Positions 44,123 to 53,291 of a stretch of 64,000 nucleotides of DNA are shown piece by piece. A program made the position numbers and the translations under genes. A model generated the notes under the pieces. It was not told the origin of the DNA. It made no database searches and saw only the letters and a list, made by a program, of their open reading frames with translations. How positions within the stretch are numbered: position 1 is the stretch's first letter; the number at the start of each line of letters is the position of its first letter. This DNA comes from Clostridium sp. KNHs205 (lineage in GTDB: Bacteria > Bacillota > Clostridia > Lachnospirales > Lachnospiraceae): the NCBI RefSeq assembly GCF_000702945.1, contig NZ_JNLE01000003.1:372001-436000 (forward strand), in the 5' to 3' direction.

Positions 44123-44488
44123 TTATTTTATAAAACGGTCAATGGCTTTATTAAGATTCTCCAGTGAGGTCTTATCACCGGATTCAATGGCATCTACAAT
44201 GCAATTCTGAATGTGGTCTTCCAGTATAATCTTACCGGTACTGTTTAGGGCTGCTATTACCGCAGAAAGCTGAATAAGCACTTCACTGCAGTCCTTGCCG
44301 TCTTCTATCATTCTCTTAACCGAATCCAGATGTCCTGCTGCCCGGGATAAACGGTTTAATACAGCCTTGGTATTCTGATGGCTATGCTTATGACCTGTAC
44401 CGGCCTCATGACTGTGACTATGTACCTTTTCAGTATCACCAGTATGGGTATGTGTTATGTTCTTTATACGAGCGGTAGTTTTCTTCAT
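44123..44488 (-). CDS. CsoR/RcnR family metal-sensing repressor with His-rich N-terminus
   Basis: A 121-residue DUF156 protein. Residues 13-40 are very His-rich (HTHTGD, HSHSHEAGTGHKHSHQ). The core has LNRLSRAAGHLDSVKRMI, GKDC, then EDHIQNC, so the metal fingerprint reads C-H-C, as in copper CsoR and nickel InrS, not C-H-H as in RcnR. Position beside the cobalt/nickel transporter and a G-tract operator suggests nickel or cobalt control of uptake, but copper cannot be excluded. Confidence 0.88.
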   Translation of the reverse strand: MKKTTARIKNITHTHTGDTEKVHSHSHEAGTGHKHSHQNTKAVLNRLSRAAGHLDSVKRMIEDGKDCSEVLIQLSAVIAALNSTGKIILEDHIQNCIVDAIESGDKTSLENLNKAIDRFIK

Positions 44489-44559
44489 CCGACTTTCCTT
44501 CCTGATACAGCATATGTTATTCTCATATCTGTCTTTATACCTCTCCTTATGCCTAACCT

Positions 44560-44592
44560 ATCTGCCTGCAGATATGGTACAGCAACTAATCA
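44560..44592. repeat. 33-bp dispersed intergenic motif, copy 2
   Basis: Begins ATCTGCCTGCAGATATGG and ends AATCA. Lies in the short gap between argC and the CsoR-family gene. Confidence 0.6.
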
Positions 44593-44642
44593 GGATGTAC
44601 TACCTGCCCATCATAACATATTTGCCAGAAAAATGATAGTAT

Positions 44643-45590
44643 TTACAGATTCAAACCGGAAACTTCTCCACAGCCAAGCATCAGGTTGAGGCACTGAATC
44701 GCCGCACCGGAAGCTCCTTTACCCAGATTATCAAACTGTGCTGACAGGACCACTCTGTCTGAATTGCCGGTAACATAGATATTAAGCCCATCCCAGCCGG
44801 TACAGTCTATACTGCTTAGGAAACCATTCTTTTCAGCTTCCGCACCATAGGGCATCACCTTTATAAATAGCTGCTCCTTATAATAATCTGCAAATAATTT
44901 TTGAAGCTGCTCTGGTGTCTGCTTTTTCTTCAATAAATCTGTATACAAGGGAACGGATACCAGCATACCGCTATAATAATCAGCCACTATGGGTGAAAAC
45001 AGCGGTTCTCTTATAAGACCTGTAATTAATTTCATTTCTTTCAGATGCTTGTGCTGCTGCCCCAGTCCATACTCTCTGGGAGCCGAATATTCGGTCAACC
45101 TTTCCTCTTCCTGGTATTCCGCTATCATCTTCTTTCCTCCCCCGCTGTAACCTGTAAGGGAAAAGCTGCTGATTGGATAATCCTCCGGTAAAATTCCTTC
45201 TTTTATAAGAGGATATACTAACGAGATGAAGCCAGTAGCATGACAACCGGGAACTGCAATACGGCTACCTGCCTGAATCTTAGCCTTATGCTCCGCTGAG
45301 AGCTCCGGCAATCCATATGCCCAGTCATTATTCGTTCTATGAGCTGTGGAGGTATCTATTATTTTAACCTTATGGTTTTCCACCATTGCTACTGCTTCTT
45401 TGGCTGCAGCATCTGGAAGACAGAGAAAGGTGACATCCGAGGAATTAATGAGCTTCTTTCTCTCTGCTTCATCTTTTCTTAACTCCGGTGCAATTGTTAA
45501 TAATTCTATATCCTCACGGCCCTTGAATCGTTCATGGATTCTTAGTCCGGTTGTTCCTTCGCTTCCATCTACAAAAACTTTGATTTTCAT
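44643..45590 (-). CDS. argC: N-acetyl-gamma-glutamyl-phosphate reductase, type 2
   Basis: A 315-residue NADPH-dependent reductase of arginine biosynthesis (third step). The N-terminal nucleotide site DGSEGTTGLRIHER and the active-site cysteine motif PGCHATGF are visible; length and lack of the longer insertion fit the short 'type 2' ArgC. ATG 45590 has GGAGG, while a longer frame to 45611 does not. It stands alone, so other arg genes must be elsewhere. An ARG box lies in its promoter region. Confidence 0.94.
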   Translation of the reverse strand: MKIKVFVDGSEGTTGLRIHERFKGREDIELLTIAPELRKDEAERKKLINSSDVTFLCLPDAAAKEAVAMVENHKVKIIDTSTAHRTNNDWAYGLPELSAEHKAKIQAGSRIAVPGCHATGFISLVYPLIKEGILPEDYPISSFSLTGYSGGGKKMIAEYQEEERLTEYSAPREYGLGQQHKHLKEMKLITGLIREPLFSPIVADYYSGMLVSVPLYTDLLKKKQTPEQLQKLFADYYKEQLFIKVMPYGAEAEKNGFLSSIDCTGWDGLNIYVTGNSDRVVLSAQFDNLGKGASGAAIQCLNLMLGCGEVSGLNL

Positions 45591-45618
45591 AATTACTACC
45601 TCCAACAGCATTGATTAT

Positions 45619-45646
45619 ATGAATATTGTCATGAATATTTATTCAT
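45619..45646 (-). promoter_or_regulatory. ARG box (ArgR/AhrC operator) upstream of argC
   Basis: ATGAATATTTATTCAT (45631-45646) is a near-perfect ARG box palindrome, and a weaker partner ATGAATATTGTCAT overlaps it (45619-45633). A TATAAT-like element is just upstream on the minus strand at about 45658-45663, so a bound arginine repressor would block transcript start. Confidence 0.75.
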
Positions 45647-45860
45647 AGTAAAATTGATTATAAACTAACTTTTTAGAGAGTTTATTTGCCATATCTTTTT
45701 TGTTACAGATATTTTTATTATTTATTATAACAATAAATGTATAAACATGCAACAAGAAATTAGTAACGTCATTTACATATTTCATTATTATAATACGATG
45801 ATAATAAGGTTTAAAATTCTTTGAGTAATTTTACATGCATGCTGTGGTATACTTACTGTA

Positions 45861-46604
45861 TTACAATTTCCTGGCTTTAAACACAAAGGAAAGGGGCAGC
45901 TGCCTCGCCTTTTGGGATCTGTCACTCAGATCATCTGCTGCTTCCATTGTCCCCCGGTCCGTCTGTTCTTCCATTTCTTCTATAACAAATCCTGCTTTTG
46001 CAAGAGCATTTATATAAGTAGATATTTTTCTGTTACACAACTTAACCGTAAATCCATCCAGGCTTAAATCAAACCAGGATTCATCAAAATAACTCTTTTG
46101 AAATACAAGCTTATTATCCTCCATTGCCACGCAATGATGCAGAGGGTGTTTCCAGCTAAAAATGAAGCTTCCGTCTTTTTTCAGATAAGAAGCAATCCGG
46201 TCAAAGGATCCCTGCAAATCTATCGTCCAGCCAATGGCATAGATAGAATATACAAAGTCAAAATAATTCTTAGGAATCTGACACTCCTTTTCCATAGGCT
46301 CATTAATAAGTGTTGCAGCATATCCGCATTCACTAAGTAATTTACCGGCATTCTTTATCTGACTGGTGGACATATCCAGACCCCATAATTCAGCTGCACC
46401 GTTTTCTGCATGATATTTAAGAGAATGTCCGCTTCCGCAGCCTATCTCCAATAGTTTTTTTCCTTTAACAGCCCCAAATAAGTTTAACTCCTTTTCTGTA
46501 ATGAACTGCACACCATATTCAGGCAGTGCAGTAGTTCCAAACCAGCTATCAGCCATTTTGTCCCAATAGTTCTTATTTGTACTTAAAATATTTTCACTCT
46601 CCAT
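45861..46604 (-). CDS. Class I SAM-dependent methyltransferase
   Basis: A 247-residue methyltransferase with motif I LLEIGCGSGHSLKY, acidic LWGLDMS (motif II) and FDFVYSIYAIGW (post II). No substrate domain points to a target; small molecule or unknown. Monocistronic, with ~250 bp AT-rich spacer to argC. Confidence 0.88.
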   Translation of the reverse strand: MESENILSTNKNYWDKMADSWFGTTALPEYGVQFITEKELNLFGAVKGKKLLEIGCGSGHSLKYHAENGAAELWGLDMSTSQIKNAGKLLSECGYAATLINEPMEKECQIPKNYFDFVYSIYAIGWTIDLQGSFDRIASYLKKDGSFIFSWKHPLHHCVAMEDNKLVFQKSYFDESWFDLSLDGFTVKLCNRKISTYINALAKAGFVIEEMEEQTDRGTMEAADDLSDRSQKARQLPLSFVFKARKL

Positions 46605-46841
46605 TAACCTTTTCCTCCTTAAATCATAGACTATTCTTCAGCCTCCCATATATTATCTTGCTAATACATAAATTACCACACAGTACCTATATTTTCTATA
46701 AGCCAACAATTATTTTAATCTTTGATATGTAATATTAATAATTGTTTATCTTTTCTTTATTTACTTCTTTCCTCCCTATTGTTATATTCTATACAAGAAA
46801 GCTACCAAGTACATAATTACATAATCCGTGGGAGGGTACCA

Positions 46842-48578
46842 ATGATAAAAAAAGCAGGAAAAGATAAAACTGTAAGTATGGGCAGACAGATTGTTGTTAG
46901 AATAATGCTGGCTATCACAGCCGCCTTTCTTATCTTAGGAACCGTAACAACCTCCATTGCCTTTGATAAACTGTCTCAGTTTGCTGAGTCATCCTTCCAG
47001 TCCGTAATTACCGGATTAAGCGGCAGCCTGGAACAGCTAGGAATTTCAAAATCCTTTCATAACGGAACTCTGGATCAGTCCAAATTTGATACTTTAAAGA
47101 GTGAAGTCAATAAATATAAGAAAAATATTAATATGCTGTCTGACAGCATCTCCCTGATTACCCAAAAGGATGGGGAATATGTATATGTTTATGGAATAGA
47201 AGGCAATAAAGAGCATAACAGCAATGAAAAGCTTGTTAACACAGATAATTTACTGGTAAAAGCATATGAAACCGGAGAAGCACAGATTTCAGATTTCAAT
47301 ATCTCTTTTATCTGGGAACGGGAGCCTTTGGATTTCTATCTGCCGGTACAGTTATCCAATAATCAGAGCATGGTAATTCACACCACTGTGAAAACAGATT
47401 TAATCGCTCTTGTCCTGACCCTGGTATTGGCTGGCTTTATTGGTTTATTACTAATTGTATTAATCATAGTGAACATTATCGTTAATATTGTAGTAAGATC
47501 CCAAATGCGCTCTGTTGAAGTATTGGTGGAAAAAGTAGAGGAAATATCCAACCTGGAAGGAGATTTGACGAAACGTATAGATATTAAGAGCAATAATGAA
47601 ATAGGACTTTTAGCGAATCATGTAAACAATCTGCTGTGCACCGTCCATGACATGATGTTAACCATCAGTGAATCCTCCGAATACCTGAATAAAAGTACCG
47701 ATTCTTTTCAAGAGCTGATGGCAGTAACAAAGGAAACCACCGCTACACTCCAGTCCTCCGTATCGAAAAGCAAAGGAGCAATTGAACTCAGGTCCAAGGC
47801 AGAAGGTGAAGTAAACAGAAAAGTGTCTCAGATTAATGAAGCAGTATCTCAGGTTACCTTTCGATCAGAGAAGGTCGCGGCTGCCGCTGCCAAAACCACT
47901 GAAGAAGCCGTTGCAGGAAAAGATATTATGAGAGATATGAAGCTATACGTTCATGAATCCGTTCAGAAGGTATCCGAAACCGGTCAACAGGTTGCTCAGC
48001 TGAAGGAAGAATCTTCTCAGATTAATCAGATTATCGATAGTATCAGAAGTATTGCAAAACAAACCAATCTTCTGGCCCTTAACGCCTCCATTGAAGCCGC
48101 CCGGGCAGGTGAGCACGGAAAAGGTTTCTCCGTAGTAGCTGACGAAGTAAGAAAATTAGCAGAGGAATCCTCCCAACAAGCGGCTTCTATAGAAAAGTTG
48201 ATTCAGAGCATACAACAGAGCATTGGTAAGACTCAGTCATCCATGGAATCAGTTCTTACTACCATAAATAACGAGAGTAATATGGTGGACAAGGTTGATG
48301 ACCGCTTTACCGCGATTACCGATTCCGTATCCTCTGTTTCTGAAATGGTACAGGAAGTGTATGGAACTACGGAAGAGATATCCGCCTTCAGTGAAAGTGT
48401 TATGAATGAGCTACAGCAGATGGGGATTCATTTTAAACAAAGCGACGAAGTAATAGAAGAAATGATGGTCAGTATCTCAGAACAGAACAATAGTGTTCAG
48501 GGAATCACAGGACAGGTAGATACCCTTAGTAAGATTGCGGGACGCTTGGACCGAATGATACAGAAATTAAAGTTATAA
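46842..48578 (+). CDS. Methyl-accepting chemotaxis protein
   Basis: A 578-residue chemoreceptor. Helix 1 at residues ~15-38, an outer sensor of ~130 residues with a single-Cache-like look ([16 protein letters not shown]), helix 2 ([20 protein letters not shown]), a HAMP domain and a long signalling coiled coil with the conserved tip [20 protein letters not shown]. Start ATG 46842 has GGGAGG; the frame is open further upstream but without ribosome site. It should signal to CheA/CheW; ligand unknown. Confidence 0.94.
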   Translation: MIKKAGKDKTVSMGRQIVVRIMLAITAAFLILGTVTTSIAFDKLSQFAESSFQSVITGLSGSLEQLGISKSFHNGTLDQSKFDTLKSEVNKYKKNINMLSDSISLITQKDGEYVYVYGIEGNKEHNSNEKLVNTDNLLVKAYETGEAQISDFNISFIWEREPLDFYLPVQLSNNQSMVIHTTVKTDLIALVLTLVLAGFIGLLLIVLIIVNIIVNIVVRSQMRSVEVLVEKVEEISNLEGDLTKRIDIKSNNEIGLLANHVNNLLCTVHDMMLTISESSEYLNKSTDSFQELMAVTKETTATLQSSVSKSKGAIELRSKAEGEVNRKVSQINEAVSQVTFRSEKVAAAAAKTTEEAVAGKDIMRDMKLYVHESVQKVSETGQQVAQLKEESSQINQIIDSIRSIAKQTNLLALNASIEAARAGEHGKGFSVVADEVRKLAEESSQQAASIEKLIQSIQQSIGKTQSSMESVLTTINNESNMVDKVDDRFTAITDSVSSVSEMVQEVYGTTEEISAFSESVMNELQQMGIHFKQSDEVIEEMMVSISEQNNSVQGITGQVDTLSKIAGRLDRMIQKLKL

Positions 48579-48688
48579 CCCGCTATGAATCGTTTATCCG
48601 GGTGTGTTTGAGAAATGCCCGTACCGGGCTGGTTGTCCATATTGTAAAATATTATTTTGCAATAGCCGTAAACCTGTCAAGTACAGAA

Positions 48689-48754
48689 GGGGATTAATAA
48701 CTCAACTGCTTTTAAAGTACAAACAGTAATAAGCACTCCTGGTTATTAATCCCC
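48689..48754. other. Hairpin between convergent genes
   Basis: GGGGATTAATAAC (48689-48701) pairs with GTTATTAATCCCC (48742-48754), a perfect 13-bp stem with a 40-base loop, between the chemoreceptor and lipoprotein stops. No U-tract on either side; possibly a shared transcript end. Confidence 0.5.
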
Positions 48755-48766
48755 CGCTTAACCCGT

Positions 48767-49501
48767 TTATTCAATATTTCCTTGAAGGAGAATATATCCC
48801 ATACTATTATAGGTAGGAATAATAATACCGATATTATCACCATTAATATAGAAATCATTGGTATGAGCTTGTAGTTCATAATCATTTACAAAGGTCTCAA
48901 TAAATGGTGTATTGTCACTTTTTTCATCAAAATTATTCTCTACAACATCAAAATCAGTATACAGGTGTTCCTCTAAAAAGGATTGCTCTATTTCAAAAAA
49001 ATCTTTTAAATCCAGCTGCTGTTCACTGTTCATATCGATAGTAACTGCATGAGCAAAGCTGTTCGCCGTCTTTAGGTCACTTACTTCCCCAAGAAACAGT
49101 ATGCTTATTACGTCCTGATTTACCTCCATAAGTTGATAATCAACACGGTAATCATGATAGTTTCTGTTTGTTAATACATCATGATAATTAACCGCTTCTT
49201 TATAAAGGGTATCGTTAATACGATTTTCTTTCTCCGAATCTTCCATATTATAAACTTGGGGATATTTTATTTCCAGCGTCTTAGTCCATTGATTATTGTT
49301 ATCCGGTCTGGCCAGATCTTTATTGGTCAATTCACCAGGTGCAATTCCAAACCTGCCGGTACTGGCATACCACTTATCGGAAAATGTATCTTCACGTACT
49401 GCTTTCATTGAATCACTATTGTTTTCAGCATTGTCTTTATAACTACAGGCAGCTAATAAAAAACTGCTTAAAATCAGCATAGCCAGCCTTACTATTTTCA
49501 T
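48767..49501 (-). CDS. Lipoprotein with DUF3298/RsiV-like domain
   Basis: A ~244-residue secreted lipoprotein: MKIVRLAMLILSSFLLAACS with lipobox LAAC. The mature part contains the pattern of DUF4163/DUF3298 domains (LEIKYPQVYNM...INDTLYKEAV; LDLKDFFEIEQSF), as in RsiV and PdaC, where it binds lysozyme or a wall ligand. No sigma-factor or deacetylase domain is attached here. The start may also be TTG three codons earlier. Confidence 0.82.
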   Translation of the reverse strand: MKIVRLAMLILSSFLLAACSYKDNAENNSDSMKAVREDTFSDKWYASTGRFGIAPGELTNKDLARPDNNNQWTKTLEIKYPQVYNMEDSEKENRINDTLYKEAVNYHDVLTNRNYHDYRVDYQLMEVNQDVISILFLGEVSDLKTANSFAHAVTIDMNSEQQLDLKDFFEIEQSFLEEHLYTDFDVVENNFDEKSDNTPFIETFVNDYELQAHTNDFYINGDNIGIIIPTYNSMGYILLQGNIE

Positions 49502-49796
49502 TCTGCCCAAAATTCCACCCCTACTCTCATTATTGCTTTTTTGTTATTCCTTTTCTTCTCCTATTATCCCCATATATAAAGTATTTCTGCAACACAGAGT
49601 TTTTATCTGTATAATTACTATAATTCTATAACAAAAAAGTTTATTTTACTATATTAAAAGATTACTATTTTGTAAATATAGAATCAATTGTTTCTTTTAG
49701 TATGAAAAGGGGACTACTATAACATATATGAAATAACTCAGGCAATGTGAATAAAATATTAAGCCCTTGGACATACTGCCGGTTCATATTTCACTG

Positions 49797-49994
49797 TTAG
49801 ATATACGCCATATAAATATTCTTTATCGTAAGAATTAATACTTGCTGCCCTAATGCTGCTAATTCAGGACTATTGATTAATCTTCTTTCATAAAGTAAAG
49901 ATGTCTTACGTATTAACCTGGATTCAACTATCTGGATTCTTTTCTTTACTTCTTCAGCCTGAACAGATAATTTTATATCCGAAAATTTTCGCAT
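49797..49994 (-). CDS. Small helical protein, possibly Spo0E-like
   Basis: A 65-residue frame MRKFSDIKLSVQAEEVKKRI... with two predicted helices. The pattern INSPELAALGQQVLILTI resembles the Spo0E family motif (S-Q-E-L-D) in position, but the key S-Q-x-x-D residues are replaced, so activity as a Spo0A~P phosphatase is doubtful. Ribosome site is weak (GTGAAGAC). Could be a diverged member or a chance ORF. Confidence 0.45.
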   Translation of the reverse strand: MRKFSDIKLSVQAEEVKKRIQIVESRLIRKTSLLYERRLINSPELAALGQQVLILTIKNIYMAYI

Positions 49995-50061
49995 GACATA
50001 AAGTCTTCACTTTGGTAAACTGCTTTTTCCATACCTTTTATCTCCTATTTTATGCATAATA

Positions 50062-50108
50062 AAAGAGCCAATATCCTGAAGTGACGTTCACCCAGATATT
50101 GGCTCTTT
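50062..50108. terminator. Bidirectional terminator
   Basis: AAAGAGCCAATATC and GATATTGGCTCTTT form a 14-bp stem; on the minus strand it is followed by TTTTATTATG. It ends the gene stopping at 50119 and insulates the small ORF to its left. Confidence 0.88.
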
Positions 50109-50118
50109 ATATAAATTA

Positions 50119-50988
50119 TTAGCGTAAAATAATTCCACAACTTCTACCTAACAAATTCATTTTATAAAGTGCTTTTTGTTGCAAAGACGTTTCTTTGGGA
50201 TAATCTATCTTTGCACGATACCGATGTCCATAAATTCTTCGGATAGCGTCTTCATTATCTTGAACAGAGCCGATAATAGTAAATCGGTCAGCGAATTGCA
50301 TAATTCTACTATCCATTTGTAGAAATTCTCTTAATCCAGGATAGAGAAACCATGAATAGCAAATAAAAGCTTTATAATCATGTTTAGGAAAATATTTCCG
50401 GAAAAACTCACCTGCTATTATAAACGAATTACTAACAGCTTCCGGAGTCAAATCAGCTCCTTTTTGAATATGCACATTTATTACTGGCGCACCAGATGGG
50501 AGTTGCTTCTTCCATTTCTCTGGAAATGTCATATAGGGTTCTCCTAGAAATTCCTCATCAAGGTATATCATATGAAATAACTGAAACTGAATAGTTCCTA
50601 TTTTAAATATTACAATATTGAAAATATGTCGAAACCAAACCACACTATCAATATCTAACCCAATTTCATTGGTTTTATTTTCATATAATTTTGCTCTTAA
50701 AGATACATCAGAGATAGTATTTTTAAAAATAGTATCTGGTATTGATAAATTTTTATATTTCTTACTAACCTCAATTAGTTTATAAATAACAACAATTAAT
50801 CTAGTGAATGGTTTTCGTTTACATAAAGGGAAATTAGGAGCCTCCCCTTCATATGCCAATTCCGACTGCTTGCTAATCCATTTACTGTTCTTAACATAAT
50901 AATTTCTAATAGACTCCTGAATTTCAAGAGAGAACTCAAGTAATCTTAAAATTTCATTAAAATCATTGTATTCTTGTGTTTGATACAT
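50119..50988 (-). CDS. GNAT_C-like acyltransferase-domain protein
   Basis: A ~289-residue protein. The second half (PVINVHIQKGADLTPEAVSN, FICYSWFLYPGLREFL, DRFTIIG) matches the C-terminal domain described for acyltransferase-domain proteins of Clostridia (DUF5596/GNAT_C type). The N-terminal part is helical and not recognised. ATG 50988 lies behind GAGGGA. Its codon use looks more AT-rich than its neighbours, which may mean later acquisition. Biochemical role unknown. Confidence 0.75.
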   Translation of the reverse strand: MYQTQEYNDFNEILRLLEFSLEIQESIRNYYVKNSKWISKQSELAYEGEAPNFPLCKRKPFTRLIVVIYKLIEVSKKYKNLSIPDTIFKNTISDVSLRAKLYENKTNEIGLDIDSVVWFRHIFNIVIFKIGTIQFQLFHMIYLDEEFLGEPYMTFPEKWKKQLPSGAPVINVHIQKGADLTPEAVSNSFIIAGEFFRKYFPKHDYKAFICYSWFLYPGLREFLQMDSRIMQFADRFTIIGSVQDNEDAIRRIYGHRYRAKIDYPKETSLQQKALYKMNLLGRSCGIILR

Positions 50989-51000
50989 TATATCCCTCAT

Positions 51001-51499
51001 TTTATATTTGCACAGACTGCTTAAAATAAGACCTACTCATATGCGTCATAATAATTTTAAATCAAAATACATAATTTTACCATACCCATATGCTGATTTA
51101 TGAAATCCAAAGCTTATCTTAATCCACTCCAGATTATAATATAAACTTAAATCTCCATTAAATATATATTCTCCAATCACTTCCTACTATATAAAAAAGT
51201 CATCTTCACCTAATCATTATTTTCTGACCGACACTTGACCAACGAAAAAACAACCCTTATTTCAAATTTGACCAACAAATGACCGATAAAATCATCTCCC
51301 CGACCTATCCAGTCCCTTTTTGTTATGTCGGGTATCAACCCTTCAAAGTCAATTTTTCTCCTCTTCCCACATTTCCCTGCAACCCCTTGCAAACCCTCAT
51401 TTTCACATAGCTTTTGCCGACTACATCCTTGCCATTCCGGACACATCAAAAAAGCCCTAACCCAGCAGCTCTCTCGTCTGCCAAACTAGGACCTTGAAA
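51001..51499. other. Gap beside tRNA-Lys, possible integration scar
   Basis: About 500 bp with no supported gene. At 51225-51286 lie two TTGACCAAC (51235, 51268) flanked outwards by two TGACCGA (51225, 51280), each pair 3 bp apart, with 24 bp between. This lies downstream of the 3' end of tRNA-Lys, the usual side for integrase attachment. A T-rich stretch at about 51440-51455 on the minus strand may terminate the tRNA transcript. Confidence 0.4.
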
Positions 51500-51572
51500 T
51501 GCGCCTCCAGGGGCTCGAACCCTGGACACCCTGATTAAGAGTCAGGTGCTCTACCAACTGAGCTAGAAGCGC
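51500..51572 (-). tRNA. tRNA-Lys (CTT)
   Basis: On the minus strand GCGCTTC ... GAGGCGC makes the acceptor stem with discriminator A. D arm AGCTCAGTTGGTAGAGC, anticodon stem CCTGA / TCAGG with loop containing CTT, and T arm CCAGGGTTCGAGCCCCTGG are all complete. CCA is not encoded. Confidence 0.97.
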
Positions 51573-51885
51573 TTATTCCGTATTTTTGCTTGTTCATATT
51601 TCCCGAACGCAAAAATGATTATATAATATAAATTTTCAAATTGCAAGCATTTTTTCATATTTTTTTAATTTTTATTTTAATTCTTTACAAATGTTTTTCA
51701 ATTTGACATTTTTTGTTTATTTTAAAGCGTATTTAATCCTTAAGAATAGAGAATCTGATTTGGCTTATCCTTTTTCATGGCGGTTTTAAGAGATTCCTTA
51801 TTTGTAACACAATTTTACGGTATACTTTATATTATAGCTGTAAACCTAAAAAGAGAGCTGCCTATCCCATAGTTATCCTGTTACA
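51573..51885. other. Gap between tRNA-Lys and trxA terminator
   Basis: About 310 bp of very AT-rich sequence. It should hold the tRNA promoter; a TATAATATAA stretch at about 51620-51630 is a candidate -10. No gene seen. Confidence 0.45.
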
Positions 51886-51925
51886 TAAAAATACTGCTGC
51901 AACTTATGGTTAAATTGCAGCAGCT
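51886..51925 (-). terminator. Terminator of trxA
   Basis: CTGCTGCAA and TTGCAGCAG form a hairpin right after the trxA stop, followed on the minus strand by TATTTTTATG. Confidence 0.88.
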
Positions 51926-51932
51926 TTAAATA

Positions 51933-52250
51933 TTATTTTATTTTCTCTAATTTATCAGTAAGCTGAGCCTTTGGCACAGCACCAACAATTGTATCCACTA
52001 CTTCTCCGTCTTTAATTAATAAAAGTGTAGGTATGGACATTACCCTGTATTTGCTGCTGATTCCGGGAGCTTCATCAACATTCAGCTTACCCACTTTCAC
52101 ACTGCCTTCATAATCAGCTGCCAGTTCTTCAATAACAGGAGCCATCATTTTGCAGGGACCGCACCAATCAGCATAAAAATCAACCAACACGGGAACCTGT
52201 GATTTTAATACTTCCTGTTCAAAATTATCATCTGTAAACTTATGAGCCAT
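51933..52250 (-). CDS. trxA: Thioredoxin
   Basis: A 105-residue thioredoxin with active site WCGPC, FYADWCGPCKMMAP context and the cis-proline loop SIPTL. It reduces disulfides in the cytosol. ATG 52250 has AAAGGAGG; a longer frame to 52271 includes that site and is rejected. Own terminator, likely monocistronic. Confidence 0.97.
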   Translation of the reverse strand: MAHKFTDDNFEQEVLKSQVPVLVDFYADWCGPCKMMAPVIEELAADYEGSVKVGKLNVDEAPGISSKYRVMSIPTLLLIKDGEVVDTIVGAVPKAQLTDKLEKIK

Positions 52251-52383
52251 TCTTTTTCCTCCTTTGAACATTTATGCTTAAATAATAACCAACTTCCAGA
52301 ATATCCATTTTCAACCTGGATACTTGTTTATTGATAGCTAGAAAGTGTTTTTAAAACCTCATCTAGTGTAACTTAAGTCTGCT

Positions 52384-52530
52384 TTATTTGCTGCCGCCCT
52401 TCTTCTTAAGACTTTTTCCTAAAAGGCCGCTCACTTCATCCCAGGAATTCTTCATCTGAAGAGCCTTCTTGTTCAACTCCATATTCCCGCCAAAGGTCCT
52501 GGCAAGTTGATTCTTAACGGAATTTTTCAT
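52384..52530 (-). CDS. Small basic hypothetical protein (48 residues)
   Basis: ATG 52530 to TAA 52384 gives a 48-residue protein beginning MKNSVKNQLARTFGGN and ending LGKSLKKKGGSK, with a central QMKNSWDEVSGLLG helix. An AGGTGA ribosome site lies seven bases before the start. Eleven Lys/Arg residues make it strongly basic. The gene is too short for most gene lists. Function unknown; a spore or nucleic-acid-binding role is only a guess. Confidence 0.7.
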   Translation of the reverse strand: MKNSVKNQLARTFGGNMELNKKALQMKNSWDEVSGLLGKSLKKKGGSK

Positions 52531-52646
52531 AACAGTCACCTAATTGAAGTTCTTATCTTATTATATGCATAAATCAATAAATTGTACAGGGTTATAAAGG
52601 AATCTTTCTATGAATAAGTTAATCTTTCTATAATAAGTTGGTATTC

Positions 52647-53291
52647 TTATTTTTTCTCTCTATATATAACCATTCTGTGAATGGGATTTCCCAACCCTGA
52701 AAACTTCTCCTCATACTCCGTCATCACATTTCCTACTGCATACTCGCTGTGGTGCAGATCATAGGTATAATTTCTGAGAATCCACCCGGCATTTTCCACT
52801 TCTTCCAAGGAAAAATCAAAAAGAGGCCTGTTATCAGTTTTGAATATTATCTCTCCATCAGACTTTAAGAACTGGTCATACCTTCCGAGAAATTCCTTAG
52901 AGGTCAGTCTTCTTCTGGCATGACGGTCTTTCGGCCAGGGATCTGAGAAGTTCAGATATATTCTATCCACTTCCCCTTTGTCAAATACATCATTGATAAA
53001 CTCTGCATCTAATCTTAGAAAGAAGAGATTATTCAAATCCAGCTCTTTTCTCTTCTCAAGGCCGCGAATCAGCACACTTGAGTACTTTTCTATTCCAAGA
53101 TAATTAATCTTTGGATTCAACTGGGCCAGCTGACACAGAAACTGTCCTTTTCCCATACCAATTTCTATATGAATTGAATTATCATTACCAAAATAATCTT
53201 TCCAATTACCTTTTATTTTTTCTGGTTCATGGACCACGAAATCGTTTTTGGCTATTTCTTCCAAGGAACCCGGAACATTTCTTAATCGCAT
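52647..53291 (-). CDS. trmB: tRNA (guanine46-N7)-methyltransferase
   Basis: A 214-residue methyltransferase with motif I IEIGMGKGQFLCQLA, NFSDPWPKDRHARRRL (family hallmark PWPKxRHxKRR) and a C-terminal TEYEEKF. It modifies G46 in the tRNA variable loop. ATG 53291 with GGGAGAA upstream. Monocistronic. Confidence 0.97.
   Translation of the reverse strand: MRLRNVPGSLEEIAKNDFVVHEPEKIKGNWKDYFGNDNSIHIEIGMGKGQFLCQLAQLNPKINYLGIEKYSSVLIRGLEKRKELDLNNLFFLRLDAEFINDVFDKGEVDRIYLNFSDPWPKDRHARRRLTSKEFLGRYDQFLKSDGEIIFKTDNRPLFDFSLEEVENAGWILRNYTYDLHHSEYAVGNVMTEYEEKFSGLGNPIHRMVIYREKK

Noticed and set aside
48689..48754. Hairpin between chemoreceptor and lipoprotein as an intrinsic terminator
   Set aside because: Perfect stem but 40-base loop and no U-tract on either strand; listed only as a hairpin.
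51210..51449. 79-codon minus-strand ORF next to tRNA-Lys
   Set aside because: No ribosome site or recognised family; it runs over the repeated TTGACC/TGACCG sites. Kept only as part of the possible integration scar.
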